From: Bryobacterales bacterium
GTDB lineage: Bacteria; Acidobacteriota; Terriglobia; Bryobacterales; Bryobacteraceae
Assembly: GCA_003135055.1 (NCBI GenBank)
Contig: PLDF01000482.1
Span: 32,094 to 75,540, forward strand
Reading direction: 5' to 3'
DNA: 43,447 bases
Shown here: positions 16,728-25,626 of the stretch, piece by piece
Layout of the letters: the number at the start of each line of letters is the position of its first letter
How positions within the stretch are numbered: position 1 is the stretch's first letter
The notes under the pieces: model-generated
Databases searched by the model: none
Told to the model about the DNA's origin: nothing
The model's input: the letters and a program-made list of their open reading frames with translations, nothing else
Translations under genes and position numbers: made by a program

Positions 16728-17576
16728 CTAACCGCGCGGGGCGGCGGCCTCCTCCATAACGCGTTCCTGCGCCGGAGCCGGCCTGGCCGGTTTGTCGGGC
16801 TTCCCGGGCAAGGTATAGGATTCCAACTTCAAGCGGATCAGCGTCGGGTTCAGCCCCTGGGCAATCCCGGCGACGCCTTCGAGCGCCATTTCCTTGAGCA
16901 TAACCGCCCCGCGCACGCGGGCCCGCAGTTTGCCGGCGAGCGGCAGAAAGAAGATGTTAGCGGCGCCGACGCCGTATAACGTCGCGACGAACGCCACGGC
17001 AATGCCATGGCCCACCATCTTGATGTCTTCGAGGTGCTTCATTACCTGGATCAGTCCCATCACCGCGCCGATGATCCCAATAGTGGGAGAGTAACCGCCG
17101 GCGGCTTCCCACACCTTGGCTTCGTCCTCGCCCGCCTGCTCCAGCATGGCGAGGTCGATTTCCATCATATGCCGCAGCTCCTGAAGATCTGCCCCATCGA
17201 CTGCCAGGCCCATGGCTTTGCGGAGGAATGGATCGGGGATCTCGGCAACCTCGGTTTCGAGGCTCACAATGCCATGCTTGCGCGCGCTCGAAGCGAGCCG
17301 GATCAGCCCTTCAATGAAGACGGAAGGGGAGTCGCCGGGCTCGAAGAACACGCCCCGAACCGATCGGAATGCGCGAAGCACCACGGGCAACGGCGTAGTC
17401 ACCAACACCGCTCCGAATGTTCCTCCCAGCACGATCATGGCAGCCGTAATCTGGGCTATGTCCAATATGTTGCCCTTTTCGAGCAATAACCCGCCGATTA
17501 TGCCGCCCAGTGCGAGGACGATTCCAGCCAGAGTGGAAAGATCGAGCCGGCTCTTGGCCGGCGCCTTAAAGGGCAT
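16728..17576 (-). CDS. motA: Flagellar motor stator protein MotA
   Basis: 282 residues with four membrane helices (about 11-29, 37-57, 163-185 and 195-215). The conserved loop PDPFLRKAMGLAVDGADLQE and the helices SPTIGIIGAVMGLIQVMKHL and VGHGIAVAFVATLYGVGAAN are typical of MotA/PomA ion channels. The start has a strong ribosome site (AAGGAGG, 6 nt before ATG). The C-terminal tail is longer than in most relatives and is rich in proline and alanine. Order flbD-motA-motB indicates one operon. Confidence 0.95.
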   Translation of the reverse strand: MPFKAPAKSRLDLSTLAGIVLALGGIIGGLLLEKGNILDIAQITAAMIVLGGTFGAVLVTTPLPVVLRAFRSVRGVFFEPGDSPSVFIEGLIRLASSARKHGIVSLETEVAEIPDPFLRKAMGLAVDGADLQELRHMMEIDLAMLEQAGEDEAKVWEAAGGYSPTIGIIGAVMGLIQVMKHLEDIKMVGHGIAVAFVATLYGVGAANIFFLPLAGKLRARVRGAVMLKEMALEGVAGIAQGLNPTLIRLKLESYTLPGKPDKPARPAPAQERVMEEAAAPRG

Positions 17577-17627
17577 TTACCGCCTCCTTCAATTGTGGAG
17601 TTTCTGCCATAGGTCTCCGAACCGTTT

Positions 17628-17846
17628 CTATACAGGCTTACTGGTCTCCGGCGGAGGGGGGAAATGGCCCTGAATGCTGCGCCGGAAATCGATAATGCGG
17701 TTCAATACCTCATCGGCCGTTTCACGAACACGCACGCTTTGGCCGTTGGTAAGGGCGATCACCGTGTCCGGCGTCATTTCGATGTGCTCGATGAGATCGG
17801 AGTTGAGAATCATCGGCGCTTGGTTGAGGCGGGTGACGTGAATCAT
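17628..17846 (-). CDS. flbD: FlbD family flagellar protein
   Basis: 72 residues, MIHVTRLNQAPMILNSDLIE, then HIEMTPDTVIALTNGQSVRV, which is the compact FlbD/SwrD fold. AGGAG lies 7 nt before the ATG and decides this start. In Bacillus the homologue SwrD raises stator power, and the gene sits next to motA here, in line with that role. A proline-rich tail (GHFPPPPETSKPV) extends beyond the core. Confidence 0.9.
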   Translation of the reverse strand: MIHVTRLNQAPMILNSDLIEHIEMTPDTVIALTNGQSVRVRETADEVLNRIIDFRRSIQGHFPPPPETSKPV

Positions 17847-17952
17847 GGTCGGCTCCTGGAAGCATATCGGCAATTCCGGGAAAAAGATTAGTATTCCGGG
17901 AGTCGGGGAAGGTTCCGTGACGCTGTCCGATAAGCAATTCAGGAGCACGAGT

Positions 17953-18228
17953 ATGACAGCAGGCCGGGTTCGGACCACGATGGAAGAAGAATGCCGGGAG
18001 ATCCTCCACTCGGTGGAAGAGGCTCTGGCGCAAGAGATGCAGCACGAGATGCGTGGCGCCCCTGGCCGCACTCCTCCGGATAGGGCGCGGATTGCGGCAT
18101 GCCTTCATTTGCAGCGCGCCATCCTGCGTTCGGTTATGCTGCCGCGCGAGCGGGCAACACGGAAAGCGCCTCTTCGCCCGCGGGTGCTTTCGGGTTCACC
18201 GCGAGCGGAGAAACTGGCATTACGGTGA
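17953..18228 (+). CDS. Small hypothetical protein, divergent from flbD
   Basis: 91 residues from an ATG with AGGAG 7 nt upstream. It opens MTAGRVRTTMEEECREILHS, continues with VEEALAQEMQHEMRGAPG and a cysteine-containing helix, and ends in a basic tail. Helical and charged, without signal or membrane segment. I do not recognise a family. Codon use is acceptable, but the reverse strand is also open for part of it, so it is a moderate call based mainly on the ribosome site. Confidence 0.45.
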   Translation: MTAGRVRTTMEEECREILHSVEEALAQEMQHEMRGAPGRTPPDRARIAACLHLQRAILRSVMLPRERATRKAPLRPRVLSGSPRAEKLALR

Positions 18229-18277
18229 GGGATACCGCCCGCGCGAACGCCTGCCACCGCCCGTGCTGGGCGTGGAG

Positions 18278-18617
18278 TTACTGTTCCCGACCGGAAATAT
18301 GTGCTTCTTCCGCAGGCGAGGCGACGTCCACCAGAGCGACTTGATTATGGCGTGATCCAGGCCCCTTTGACTGCGCCTGAACACACGGGGATTCCGAAGC
18401 GCTTTGGGTCGATGCAACATTATGCCCGGCCACGGTAACGAATTTGGTGCGGCCAAGGCTACTGAATAGAAAAAGCTCGCTGATATGTCCGGAGCGATCC
18501 CAGACGGGCCCATCCCAAGGGCGCCTCGGCATTGGCCGACGCGATCACGGAAGCCGCCAAAGCAAGCCAAACCGTAGGGCGCAAACGCAGAAGGCCGCTA
18601 TCGCCGATCAACGTCAC
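18278..18617 (-). pseudogene. Possible secreted small protein gene with a frameshift
   Basis: From a GTG at 18617 the frame gives a signal-peptide-like stretch, LRLRPTVWLALAASVIASAN. Near 18530, at a run of G/C, the coding-like frame seems to change into one reading VWDRSGHISELFLFSSLGRT, KFVTVAGHNVASTQ and VALVDVASPAEEAHISGREQ, ending in a stop at 18278. Each half alone is incomplete. The join is inferred from composition; I recognise no family. If it is not a gene, this 500-bp stretch holds nothing else that I can see. Confidence 0.3.
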
Positions 18618-18740
18618 GTCGGGAACTGAGCGCTTTCGTGGGTGCTTCCGTTCGCGGAAAGGAAACATATCGCGTTCACAGGAGTGTGAACGCCGCACGC
18701 ATGAGTGCGCCGCATGAGTGCGTGCGCCACCACGAGCGGC

Positions 18741-19028
18741 TTAGTGGGCGATGTTTCCAGCCAGGTGCAGCATCACCATCAGGTTCCATATTGCCAGAAC
18801 GCCGTACCAGTAAGTGACCCACTTAATGATGTGCGGCTTGTTGGTGTAAACGCAGAAGCCGCCGATTCCCAGTGCCAGGCCTTTGGAGAGCGCCACACCC
18901 ATGGCGGGTCCGGTGTGCATCAGCGTACGGATAAACGGACTCGCCTCTTGAGCGCCGAGCTTAAACCCGATTAGGGTTGTCAGAAGATCCAATAATTGCA
19001 GGTATATGAAGATTTGTGTCATTTGCAT
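18741..19028 (-). CDS. DUF5658-like small integral membrane protein
   Basis: 95 residues with three hydrophobic helices: IFIYLQLLDLLTTLIGFKLG, MGVALSKGLALGIGGFCVY and WVTYWYGVLAIWNLMVMLH. The LDLLTT...G....EASPFIR pattern (Asp in helix 1 and NP/SP-F before helix 2) matches the DUF5658 family, whose function is unknown. ATG at 19028 or 19022 may be used; neither has a clear ribosome site. It stands alone. Confidence 0.75.
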   Translation of the reverse strand: MQMTQIFIYLQLLDLLTTLIGFKLGAQEASPFIRTLMHTGPAMGVALSKGLALGIGGFCVYTNKPHIIKWVTYWYGVLAIWNLMVMLHLAGNIAH

Positions 19029-19133
19029 TTTTCTTCGCCTGGTTTACTATCGGCGCCTTTCTGAATCCAGTTTAGCCCAGGGTACAACAAAAATGAATAA
19101 CTAAATCGTACCGTCTGTACTATGGAGGAAACC

Positions 19134-19229
19134 ATGTTCCAGTACAAAACAATGGATTTAGCCCCCCCGGAACCTTTTGTGCAAACTCCTGTGACCGCTG
19201 TTAAGGCGGATCTTAAGGGGAATGCCTAA
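19134..19229 (+). CDS. Candidate 31-residue small protein
   Basis: ATG preceded by GGAGG with a 5-nt spacer, the strongest ribosome site in this part of the window. It encodes MFQYKTMDLAPPEPFVQTPV then TAVKADLKGNA and stops at TAA. No membrane segment; it is short, proline-containing and amphipathic. A -10-like TACTAT lies just upstream. It is transcribed towards the FHA-cyclase gene 109 nt further on. I know no family; the case rests on the ribosome site and uninterrupted frame. Confidence 0.45.
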   Translation: MFQYKTMDLAPPEPFVQTPVTAVKADLKGNA

Positions 19230-19338
19230 AAAAAGGGTCGATCCCGTCAGGAGTTTCCCGGTAAAAACCCAGGAATCGGGAATTGCCCTCGGCGAATCTC
19301 CTTTCTGACAAGCTCCGTCATACGTTAACCTGCATATA

Positions 19339-20274
19339 GTGAGCGAATCCTCCACCGATCCGTGCCTGATCCTGACGCACAGCGGGCGCCGGTTTCCGCT
19401 CCACAACGGACAATCCTGGGCGATCGGCCGCGGCGACGGATGCGCGGTGATGCTCGACAGCCGTTCGGTGTCGCGGCTGCATGCGCTGGTGCAATTGCGC
19501 GAGGGCGGCGCGATTTCGCTGGTGGATCTCGGCAGCCGCAACGGCTCCTTCGTCAACCATCGCCGGGTGAGCATCCCGGTGCTCTTGAACGACCACGATT
19601 CGCTGGTGTTCGGCGATCAGGAGTTCGTTTTTCGCAATCCGCAGGGCGCCGACCCGGAGGCGGCTTTGCTCGAAACCACCCGCAACGCCCCTACCACTGC
19701 CCTGCACACGAGCACCCTGACCACCATCGTGGTAGTGGACATCCGCGATTACACCCCGCTGGCGCGAACGGTCCCGGAGGGGCTGCTTTCTCAGACCATC
19801 GGCACCTGGTTTTTGCGCGTGGGCCAGATCGCGCAGCAGCAGGGCAGTTGGGCCCAGAAATACATCGGCGACGCGATGATGGCGGTTTGGGTGCACGGCA
19901 GCGAGACTGCGCTTGGTTCCGACCTGGCATGCGCGATGCGCGCGGTGAGCGAGATTGCCGATGCCACGGGTGCGATCCATCTGGCGCTCCCCTTGCCGGC
20001 GCCCTTGCGGATCGGCGCGGGGGTGAATACGGGCCCGGCGATCGTGGGCGGAGTGGAATACACGGCGCTGGGCGATACCGTCAATGCCGCCTTCCGTCTG
20101 GAGGAGGCCACCAAGCAGTTGGGGATGGGCGTGGCTGTGGGCGAGCGGACATATTGCGGGCTGAGCGCAGCCATGCAGCGGCGATTCGTGCGGCGCAGCG
20201 TGGAGTTGAAGGGATATGAGGGCGAGTCCACCGCCTGGGGGATTTCGTTCGAGGACCTGCGCGGCGCGCTATGA
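19339..20274 (+). CDS. FHA domain-class III adenylate/guanylate cyclase
   Basis: 311 residues, GTG start. The FHA domain (about 10-100) has IGRGDGCAVMLDSRSVSRLH and LVDLGSRNGSFVNHRRV, the phosphothreonine-binding Gly-Arg, Ser-x-x-His and Asn residues. The cyclase domain (about 125-300) has the first metal Asp in VVVDIRDYTPLART, the second in KYIGDAMMAVW, and the transition-state Asn-Arg in YTALGDTVNAAFRLEE. All catalytic carboxylates appear present, so it should make cAMP or cGMP under control of a phosphorylated partner. The purine-selecting residues were not resolved. No kinase gene is adjacent. Confidence 0.92.
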   Translation: MSESSTDPCLILTHSGRRFPLHNGQSWAIGRGDGCAVMLDSRSVSRLHALVQLREGGAISLVDLGSRNGSFVNHRRVSIPVLLNDHDSLVFGDQEFVFRNPQGADPEAALLETTRNAPTTALHTSTLTTIVVVDIRDYTPLARTVPEGLLSQTIGTWFLRVGQIAQQQGSWAQKYIGDAMMAVWVHGSETALGSDLACAMRAVSEIADATGAIHLALPLPAPLRIGAGVNTGPAIVGGVEYTALGDTVNAAFRLEEATKQLGMGVAVGERTYCGLSAAMQRRFVRRSVELKGYEGESTAWGISFEDLRGAL

Positions 20275-20304
20275 CGTGGTGCGCCACAAGTGGCAACCAA
20301 GGCT

Positions 20305-23300
20305 TCACTGAATCGCGACCGTGACCGTATTGCTCACCACGCCGCCCTGCTTGAGGTATAAGGGTAGCGCCAGTCCGGGAGGCATAGTCGCCGGCAGCAG
20401 CACATTCGCCTGATTGAGTCCCGCCCCTCCCGAGCTCGCGCCCGCGTACGCTGCCGGAATTTCCAATCCGCCGATCACCACGCTTAGCGGCGTCGTGGCC
20501 GCGCCCGCGGCGGATACCGCCCCGAAACCGGTGGCATAGATAATCAAATAACTGCCGCGCCTCGCCGGGTTCGACGGCGCGTTCAGGCTGTTGTCCAGGT
20601 TGGTGATTGCCGCCTGCGCCGCCGAGATGGAGAAAATCGCCGGCGCCACGCTACTGATTGCTACCTGCTGCTGCGCGCTGCCGTTCGCCGAAGTGACCGT
20701 GAGCTGCGCTGTGCCTGCCGAAACTCCGTATGGTACCTGCGCATTCACCTGGAACGGCGTCGCCGCCACCACTTTCGCGGCCTGGCCGTTGATCTGCACC
20801 GTGGTCTGCACCGCCGTAGGGCCGGCCAATCCCGCCCCGAAGATGGAGATCAGCCCTCCCGGCGCAATCGCGGTTGTGTAACTGGCGGCGTTCACCACGT
20901 TTTCGGCGATCAGTGCGGCCAGCGGCGACAAGGTCCAGTTTTGGCCGTTGCTTACGATCTGGTAAGAAGCCGGCGGCGGACCCGATGCAAACGTGCGTCC
21001 GCCGTTCGGCGAGAGATCGGTAAACGTCAGGTTGTAAGAGCCCGGTCCGGCATCCAGTTCATACGCGGCTGCCGTCCCGTCGCACGCGCCGAAGTAAAGC
21101 GCGCCGGGCATCCGGTTGGAAGCCGCCCCGGCGACGGCGGCCGTATCGGGAAACTGCAGAGTGGGCCCGCACGAACCGGCAGCCGAAGTCAGCGCCACCG
21201 GCGCGTTCGAAGCCACCACAAACCCTGGCGAGGCGGGCTGCTGTGGCAGCAGGCGCACTGCGCCCGTAACCGTGCCTTGGATCGTCTGTCCCCCGGCGCT
21301 GAAGCCGTTCAGATATCCGTTGAGATTGGTCTGCGCGAACGCCGGATTCGGATCGGCGATCGCCAGGCTTCCATCGGCATTGATGCCGAACGCCACCACA
21401 AAGTGCGAGCCCGGGCTCCCGAGCGAGAGCGCCAACAGCACTGGCGAGCCCGCGGCCACCAGATCGGCGACGGCGGTGGATGTGAACGGGGTTATCTGTA
21501 CCGTCATCTGTACCGTCACGCTGTTCGAAACGAACGCGCCCACCCGCCACAGGTTCACCGTCTGCTCCGCGCTGCTCCCCAGTACGACGAATCCATCGCA
21601 GATCTGGCTCCCCGCAGAATCGAAAGTGCAAAAGGACGTTAAAAATTGATTCAGGCTCATCGGAGTGGCAAGGCCATTGGGCTGTGGCAGGTCGCCGAGC
21701 GACTGGTAATACTGAAGAATCGACGCCACCGAAGTAAGCAGCGCGCCCTTGTTCTGAATGGTGTCGCTGCCATTACCAAGCGTTCCGCTTACGGCTTGAG
21801 TGAGGGCAGGGAAGTTGCCGAGCGAGAACGCCGCCGATTGCGCGCTGAACGTCACAAGGTGTCCGGCGGTCTGCGCGGTCGCGAGCGCGATTCCCGCCGC
21901 CGCGGGCATTCGCAGAGTGGCGCTGGCAGTTCCGCCGGCGCCGGTGATGACGGTGGCCGGCAGCGCCGTTGCGCCCGGCGAAGCGGCGAAGGCGACGCTC
22001 TGGCCAGCCACGGGATTGCCATCCTGATCGTTCACCACCACCACCAGCGGTTGCGTCAGCAGCGCGCCCGGCGCGCCGGTTTGCTGATTGCCGCCCACTA
22101 TGGAGACCGTCATCAGGCTGGCGGAAAGGGTGTACACAGTGTAAGAGCTTTGCGCGGTAGCCGTGCTGTTCGTGTCGCTCGCTGTGACCGTAACCGTTCC
22201 GGGCGCCGTGGTGGCGGGTACCCAGGCGTCGAAGGTATACGACCCGCCGGGCGTCGTAACCAGGAAGGCCGCCTGCCCGGTCTGGGAAACGCGCACCGTG
22301 GCGCCATTGTTGAAGCCGCCGATCACCAGGCGAACCGAAGTTCCGGCGCGCACCGCGCCCGGCGTGGCCGTAATCAGGGGCTGCCGCGGCGTATCGTGCT
22401 CCACGGCCTTGGTATCGCCCGGCGAGTAGGTGATGTAACCACCCTCGAAATTCTGCTGGCGCAGCCCGTTAACGGTACTCTCGGCGCTAATTGGCGCGCC
22501 CAGATTTCCGCCTGGCCCGCCGCCCGCGCTATAGGTTGCCAGCACCAGCCCGGTGACGAAGAAACCCTGCCCGGAAAGCGATCCAACTGTCGCCGCCAGA
22601 ATCGGCCCATTCTGAAAGCTCTGCGTGTTGCCGGTAGTGCCGCGAAAGGTCAGGAAAGTGGTGACGGCGGATGTTGGCGCCCCGGCCGCGCCGGTCTCGT
22701 ATCCCAGGCTCTTCCACTCCGCCAAGATCGCGCCGGTGACCAGTTGCAGCGGGTTGCCCGCCAGCGCTCCATTCTGAAATGTCTGCCGGCCGCCCGCGGT
22801 CGCATCCCCAAGCGGATAGCCCAGCAGACCGGATGGTCCGCCAAGCTGCAGGTATTGGGAAAGAATCGCGCCGGTGACAATGTAGGCCGCGCCGGCGCTA
22901 TCCGCCACCGCCACCAGATACGGAACGCCGGGCGCCGCGGCGCTTACCAGTTGCTGCACGTACCCGTTGCCCACGCGGGTTACGCCAGAGGCGGCTTGGA
23001 CATTCAGCCCATCCCTTGCGACCGCGTCTTGAAAGGCCTGCTGAATAGCCGGCGTCGGGGCCCCTTGCCCAACCTGGCAACAGAAAGACGTGGTGACTGA
23101 GACCACCAACGCCGGGCTGGTCTGTCCTTCCGCCGTGGCCGTTACCGAAGCCGTACCGTAAGTGAGCGCCAGCAGAGTGACCGACGGCCCGCTGCCGTTG
23201 ATCTGCACCACCGCGGGATTCGACGAAACCCACACCACCGGGCGGTTGCTCAGGGCCGCGCCGTCTGCCGCGGCCAGAGAGGATTGCACGGTTAACGGCT

Positions 23301-24192
23301 CGTCCGGATACATCTGAATGGAAGTGCCCGCCGAAATCGCAACCGAAGCCACCGCCGGCAGCAGCACCGCCACCAGCGTCGCCGGGTTGGATTGCGGGTT
23401 GTATTGAATCGCCCCGCGTTCGAAGGCCTGCAGGTGCATCCCGTTGGCGAGCAGTTGTTCTGCGGTGAGCGGAAGGCCCATTGTGCCCTGGTCCGCGCCG
23501 TTGGCCACATATAGATCGTAGATAGGTTCCTTCACGGCCAGCAGTTGGCCGCTGGCGGGACCCGCCGAGATATGGAACATCGCGCTCCGATCGAACTGCT
23601 GCTTGGTGGCGGCCGACCGGTAACGGCTGGTCACCTGCGTTTCCATGGAGATGGCGGGGCCCAGCACCGTCACTCCGCCTAGCGCATTCCAGAGCGTAAA
23701 AAAGGGATCCTGCATCAGAAAGCCCTGGCCCAGGTTCGGGATGCTCTGGTTATAAACGAATAGCGCATAATCGTTGCTGAACGGCTGCCACTGGCACGAA
23801 TTCCCCGCCGCGGCGGCCAAGAGCGGCGTGGGGCAATTGGCCGTATCCGCGGTAGGAAAACCCGCGGATGTCAAGGTGACGAAGCTGTAGTATTGGTACA
23901 TCGGATTCCAAACTTGCTCGACGTTGGCGGTGGTGGTGGAATCGGGCTTGATGAGTGCGAATATCTCAAGCGGATTGACCGCGCCCGGAAACGTCTGAAT
24001 CAAGCCGCTCGGCCCAAAGTTAGAGACATCGCCCAGCGGCGCCCCCACCAGCGTGCTGAAAATGCCGCGCTGGTAGGCAGTGACGAACGTCGCCTGGATC
24101 GTGGCCGTCAACCCGCCACCCACCTGATAGGTGGTTTGGGCCAATGCGCAGACACTGCACAGCCCGAACCAATACCCGAGCCTCCACACCAT
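20305..24192 (-). CDS. Large secreted LGFP/Ig-like/C39-like protein with Solibacter-type C-terminal domain
   Basis: 1295 residues with a signal peptide (to about 19). LGFP-like repeats occur around 200-270 and 430-600 (LGGPSGLLGYPLGDATAGGR; GGNLGAPISAESTVNG). A BIG2-like domain (about 285-370: VVWVSSNPAVVQINGSG) and an invasin-type Ig domain (about 700-790: VVVNDQDGNPVAGQSVAFAA) are present. Residues about 800-980 resemble a C39-like peptidase with His930 (GSHFVVAFGI) and Asp947, but Ala817 where the nucleophile cysteine is expected. Residues about 1098-1295 match the TIGR03437-type tail (NVVNAASYTTAIAPGGLISI; PFQVNAQVPYGVSAG). Such proteins are extracellular, probably wall-binding. A TATAAT lies 8 nt before the ATG. 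Confidence 0.85.
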   Translation of the reverse strand: MVWRLGYWFGLCSVCALAQTTYQVGGGLTATIQATFVTAYQRGIFSTLVGAPLGDVSNFGPSGLIQTFPGAVNPLEIFALIKPDSTTTANVEQVWNPMYQYYSFVTLTSAGFPTADTANCPTPLLAAAAGNSCQWQPFSNDYALFVYNQSIPNLGQGFLMQDPFFTLWNALGGVTVLGPAISMETQVTSRYRSAATKQQFDRSAMFHISAGPASGQLLAVKEPIYDLYVANGADQGTMGLPLTAEQLLANGMHLQAFERGAIQYNPQSNPATLVAVLLPAVASVAISAGTSIQMYPDEPLTVQSSLAAADGAALSNRPVVWVSSNPAVVQINGSGPSVTLLALTYGTASVTATAEGQTSPALVVSVTTSFCCQVGQGAPTPAIQQAFQDAVARDGLNVQAASGVTRVGNGYVQQLVSAAAPGVPYLVAVADSAGAAYIVTGAILSQYLQLGGPSGLLGYPLGDATAGGRQTFQNGALAGNPLQLVTGAILAEWKSLGYETGAAGAPTSAVTTFLTFRGTTGNTQSFQNGPILAATVGSLSGQGFFVTGLVLATYSAGGGPGGNLGAPISAESTVNGLRQQNFEGGYITYSPGDTKAVEHDTPRQPLITATPGAVRAGTSVRLVIGGFNNGATVRVSQTGQAAFLVTTPGGSYTFDAWVPATTAPGTVTVTASDTNSTATAQSSYTVYTLSASLMTVSIVGGNQQTGAPGALLTQPLVVVVNDQDGNPVAGQSVAFAASPGATALPATVITGAGGTASATLRMPAAAGIALATAQTAGHLVTFSAQSAAFSLGNFPALTQAVSGTLGNGSDTIQNKGALLTSVASILQYYQSLGDLPQPNGLATPMSLNQFLTSFCTFDSAGSQICDGFVVLGSSAEQTVNLWRVGAFVSNSVTVQMTVQITPFTSTAVADLVAAGSPVLLALSLGSPGSHFVVAFGINADGSLAIADPNPAFAQTNLNGYLNGFSAGGQTIQGTVTGAVRLLPQQPASPGFVVASNAPVALTSAAGSCGPTLQFPDTAAVAGAASNRMPGALYFGACDGTAAAYELDAGPGSYNLTFTDLSPNGGRTFASGPPPASYQIVSNGQNWTLSPLAALIAENVVNAASYTTAIAPGGLISIFGAGLAGPTAVQTTVQINGQAAKVVAATPFQVNAQVPYGVSAGTAQLTVTSANGSAQQQVAISSVAPAIFSISAAQAAITNLDNSLNAPSNPARRGSYLIIYATGFGAVSAAGAATTPLSVVIGGLEIPAAYAGASSGGAGLNQANVLLPATMPPGLALPLYLKQGGVVSNTVTVAIQ

Positions 24193-24553
24193 AACGCTAA
24201 ATTATAGACGACGGCGCGCTATTGGGGAGCGGCAGAGCCGGCGGGGGTGCTTAAACGGAGTCTGGAAGGCGTAGCCAGCATAGGTTCTGTGGGGCGAATT
24301 GTCAATCCAATGTCGCTGCTTTACCCACAATCGGTTGTTCGGATTAATTGTAGGGCGGACCCCCTGGTCCGCGGCCGCCCCCCGGTCGGCCTCTCGGGGA
24401 TCGCATGGGGCTGATATGGCTGAGCGACGGGCGGGTCCAGGGGGACCCGCCCGTTAAGTGGCAGCGCCCGGCGGGCCGGCGCAAAGATTTTCGATTGTGG
24501 CAGCGCGGCTGCTGAAGCCGTAAGGCCCCTCCATGTCGCTTGTATTTAAGTAT
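24193..24553. other. Gene-free stretch between the LGFP gene start and the duplicated region
   Basis: No gene seen. It holds the TATAAT (24201-24206) before the minus-strand gene, repeat family D at 24349-24380, and a GC-rich hairpin GGGCGGGTCC-AGG-GGGACCCGCCC at about 24431-24453. Confidence 0.5.
24349..24380. repeat. Dispersed palindromic repeat, family D, inverted copy
   Basis: TGTAGGGCGGACCCCCTGGT followed by CCGCGGCCGCC is the reverse complement of 5254-5284 with one extra base in the loop. Confidence 0.75.
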
Positions 24554-24590
24554 ACAGACATTCGCGCCGGTAGCTTCTATCATTGTGACA

Positions 24591-24899
24591 GTGTCCGCCA
24601 AACTCTCCGAGCCCGAAATCCATTCCGCATTGCACAAACTAACCGGATGGACAGTCGTGAACGGCAAGCTTCATCGCGAGTACAAGTTTGCCGATTTCAT
24701 TCACGCCTTCGGCTTTATGGCCAGTTGCGCGCTCGCGGCCGAAGCCATGGGACATCACCCCGAGTGGTGCAACGTCTACAATCGCGTCACGGTTGACCTG
24801 ACTACCCACGATGCCGGCGGAATCGGCGCAAAGGATCTGGAACTGGCTGGGAAGATGGACGCTCTGTACCTTCAAGAAGCGCCGAAGGCGGACGGCTGA
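24591..24899 (+). CDS. Pterin-4a-carbinolamine dehydratase (PCD/DCoH)
   Basis: 102 residues from GTG 24591; GTG 24585 would add two residues. It dehydrates 4a-hydroxytetrahydrobiopterin in pterin cofactor recycling. The motif is intact: LTGWTVVNGKLHREYKFADF, FGFMASCALAAEAMGHHPEW, CNVYNRVTVDLTTHDAGG, with the catalytic His-His and later His. The chosen GTG follows a TATCAT by 7 nt and has no ribosome site, suggesting leaderless translation. No phenylalanine hydroxylase gene is nearby. A broken second copy lies at 26454-26770. Confidence 0.92.
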   Translation: MSAKLSEPEIHSALHKLTGWTVVNGKLHREYKFADFIHAFGFMASCALAAEAMGHHPEWCNVYNRVTVDLTTHDAGGIGAKDLELAGKMDALYLQEAPKADG

Positions 24900-24961
24900 G
24901 CAATTTTGACGTCTGCCGGCGCGCCTTGGAATCGCCTACCTGACACAAGAAAGAGATACTC

Positions 24962-25360
24962 ATGAAAATATATTGGCCGGCAGTTCTGGCTACGGCGGCG
25001 GCGGCGCTTGCGCTTTCCGGTTGCGGCCAGAGCAGCACCGGAAGCGCTCAGTCCGCGACCCCGCAGCAGGTGGACCCGCAGCAGCAGGCCGCTAGCGACT
25101 GGTACAACCAGCACCAGAATAATTTGCCGGAAGGGCTTCGGCCCGAGGACCGGCTTTCAGCCGAACAGGAGTCGCGCCTGCGAGTGGGCGCCACTCTCGA
25201 CAACGATTTGCGCGATCGTGTGCGCCCCGCGCCGGCGGATCTGTCGGCCCGCCTGGCGCCGCCGCCACCCGACCATCGCTACGTCGCCGTGGGCGGGCAC
25301 GTCGGCCTGATCGATAAGAACTTCCAGGTTAAGGCCGTCATCAATCTCCACGGCAAATAA
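24962..25360 (+). CDS. Small lipoprotein
   Basis: 132 residues. The signal peptide ends in a lipobox, LALSGC, so Cys21 should be lipidated. A glutamine-rich stretch follows, then YNQHQNNLPEGLRPEDRLSA and a C-terminal RYVAVGGHVGLIDKNFQVKA, which resembles the end of RcnB-like periplasmic proteins; this likeness is short and weak. The start has AAAGAGAT upstream, a modest ribosome site. It follows the dehydratase gene by 62 nt on the same strand. Its tail is duplicated at 26815-26938. Confidence 0.75.
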   Translation: MKIYWPAVLATAAAALALSGCGQSSTGSAQSATPQQVDPQQQAASDWYNQHQNNLPEGLRPEDRLSAEQESRLRVGATLDNDLRDRVRPAPADLSARLAPPPPDHRYVAVGGHVGLIDKNFQVKAVINLHGK

Positions 25361-25626
25361 GGCGGGCCATCGGGCCTTTCCGCAAAACACTGGAGTTTTG
25401 AGAGATAGCCGGACCGATTAATTACTGGAATTTTAATCGATTCCCAGGACCCGGACGAATCGGTATATTTGCTCGCAGGTCCTGGCATCGCGTGTGATAA
25501 CACGATTTCTACATTACGTTAGGAAGACGCATCTTGTTAGTACTGCCCTACACATCCTAACTGCGGTTATAAGTAAGTCGCGGTCGGCGAATTGTTACTA
25601 TGTATATGTTCCAGGAGGAAGGTCGC

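Larger units (their letters stand above)
24554..25370 (+). repeat. Segmental duplication, copy A (complete)
   Basis: From ACAGACATTCGCGCCGG to GGCGGGCCAT, this stretch holds the pterin dehydratase and lipoprotein genes. Copy B at 26423-26927 repeats its left about 390 bp and right about 115 bp at high identity, lacking the middle. Confidence 0.85.

Noticed and set aside
21646..23100. 484-codon plus-strand frame opposite the LGFP protein
   Set aside because: Low-complexity Arg/Gly/His composition typical of antisense frames in GC-rich genes.
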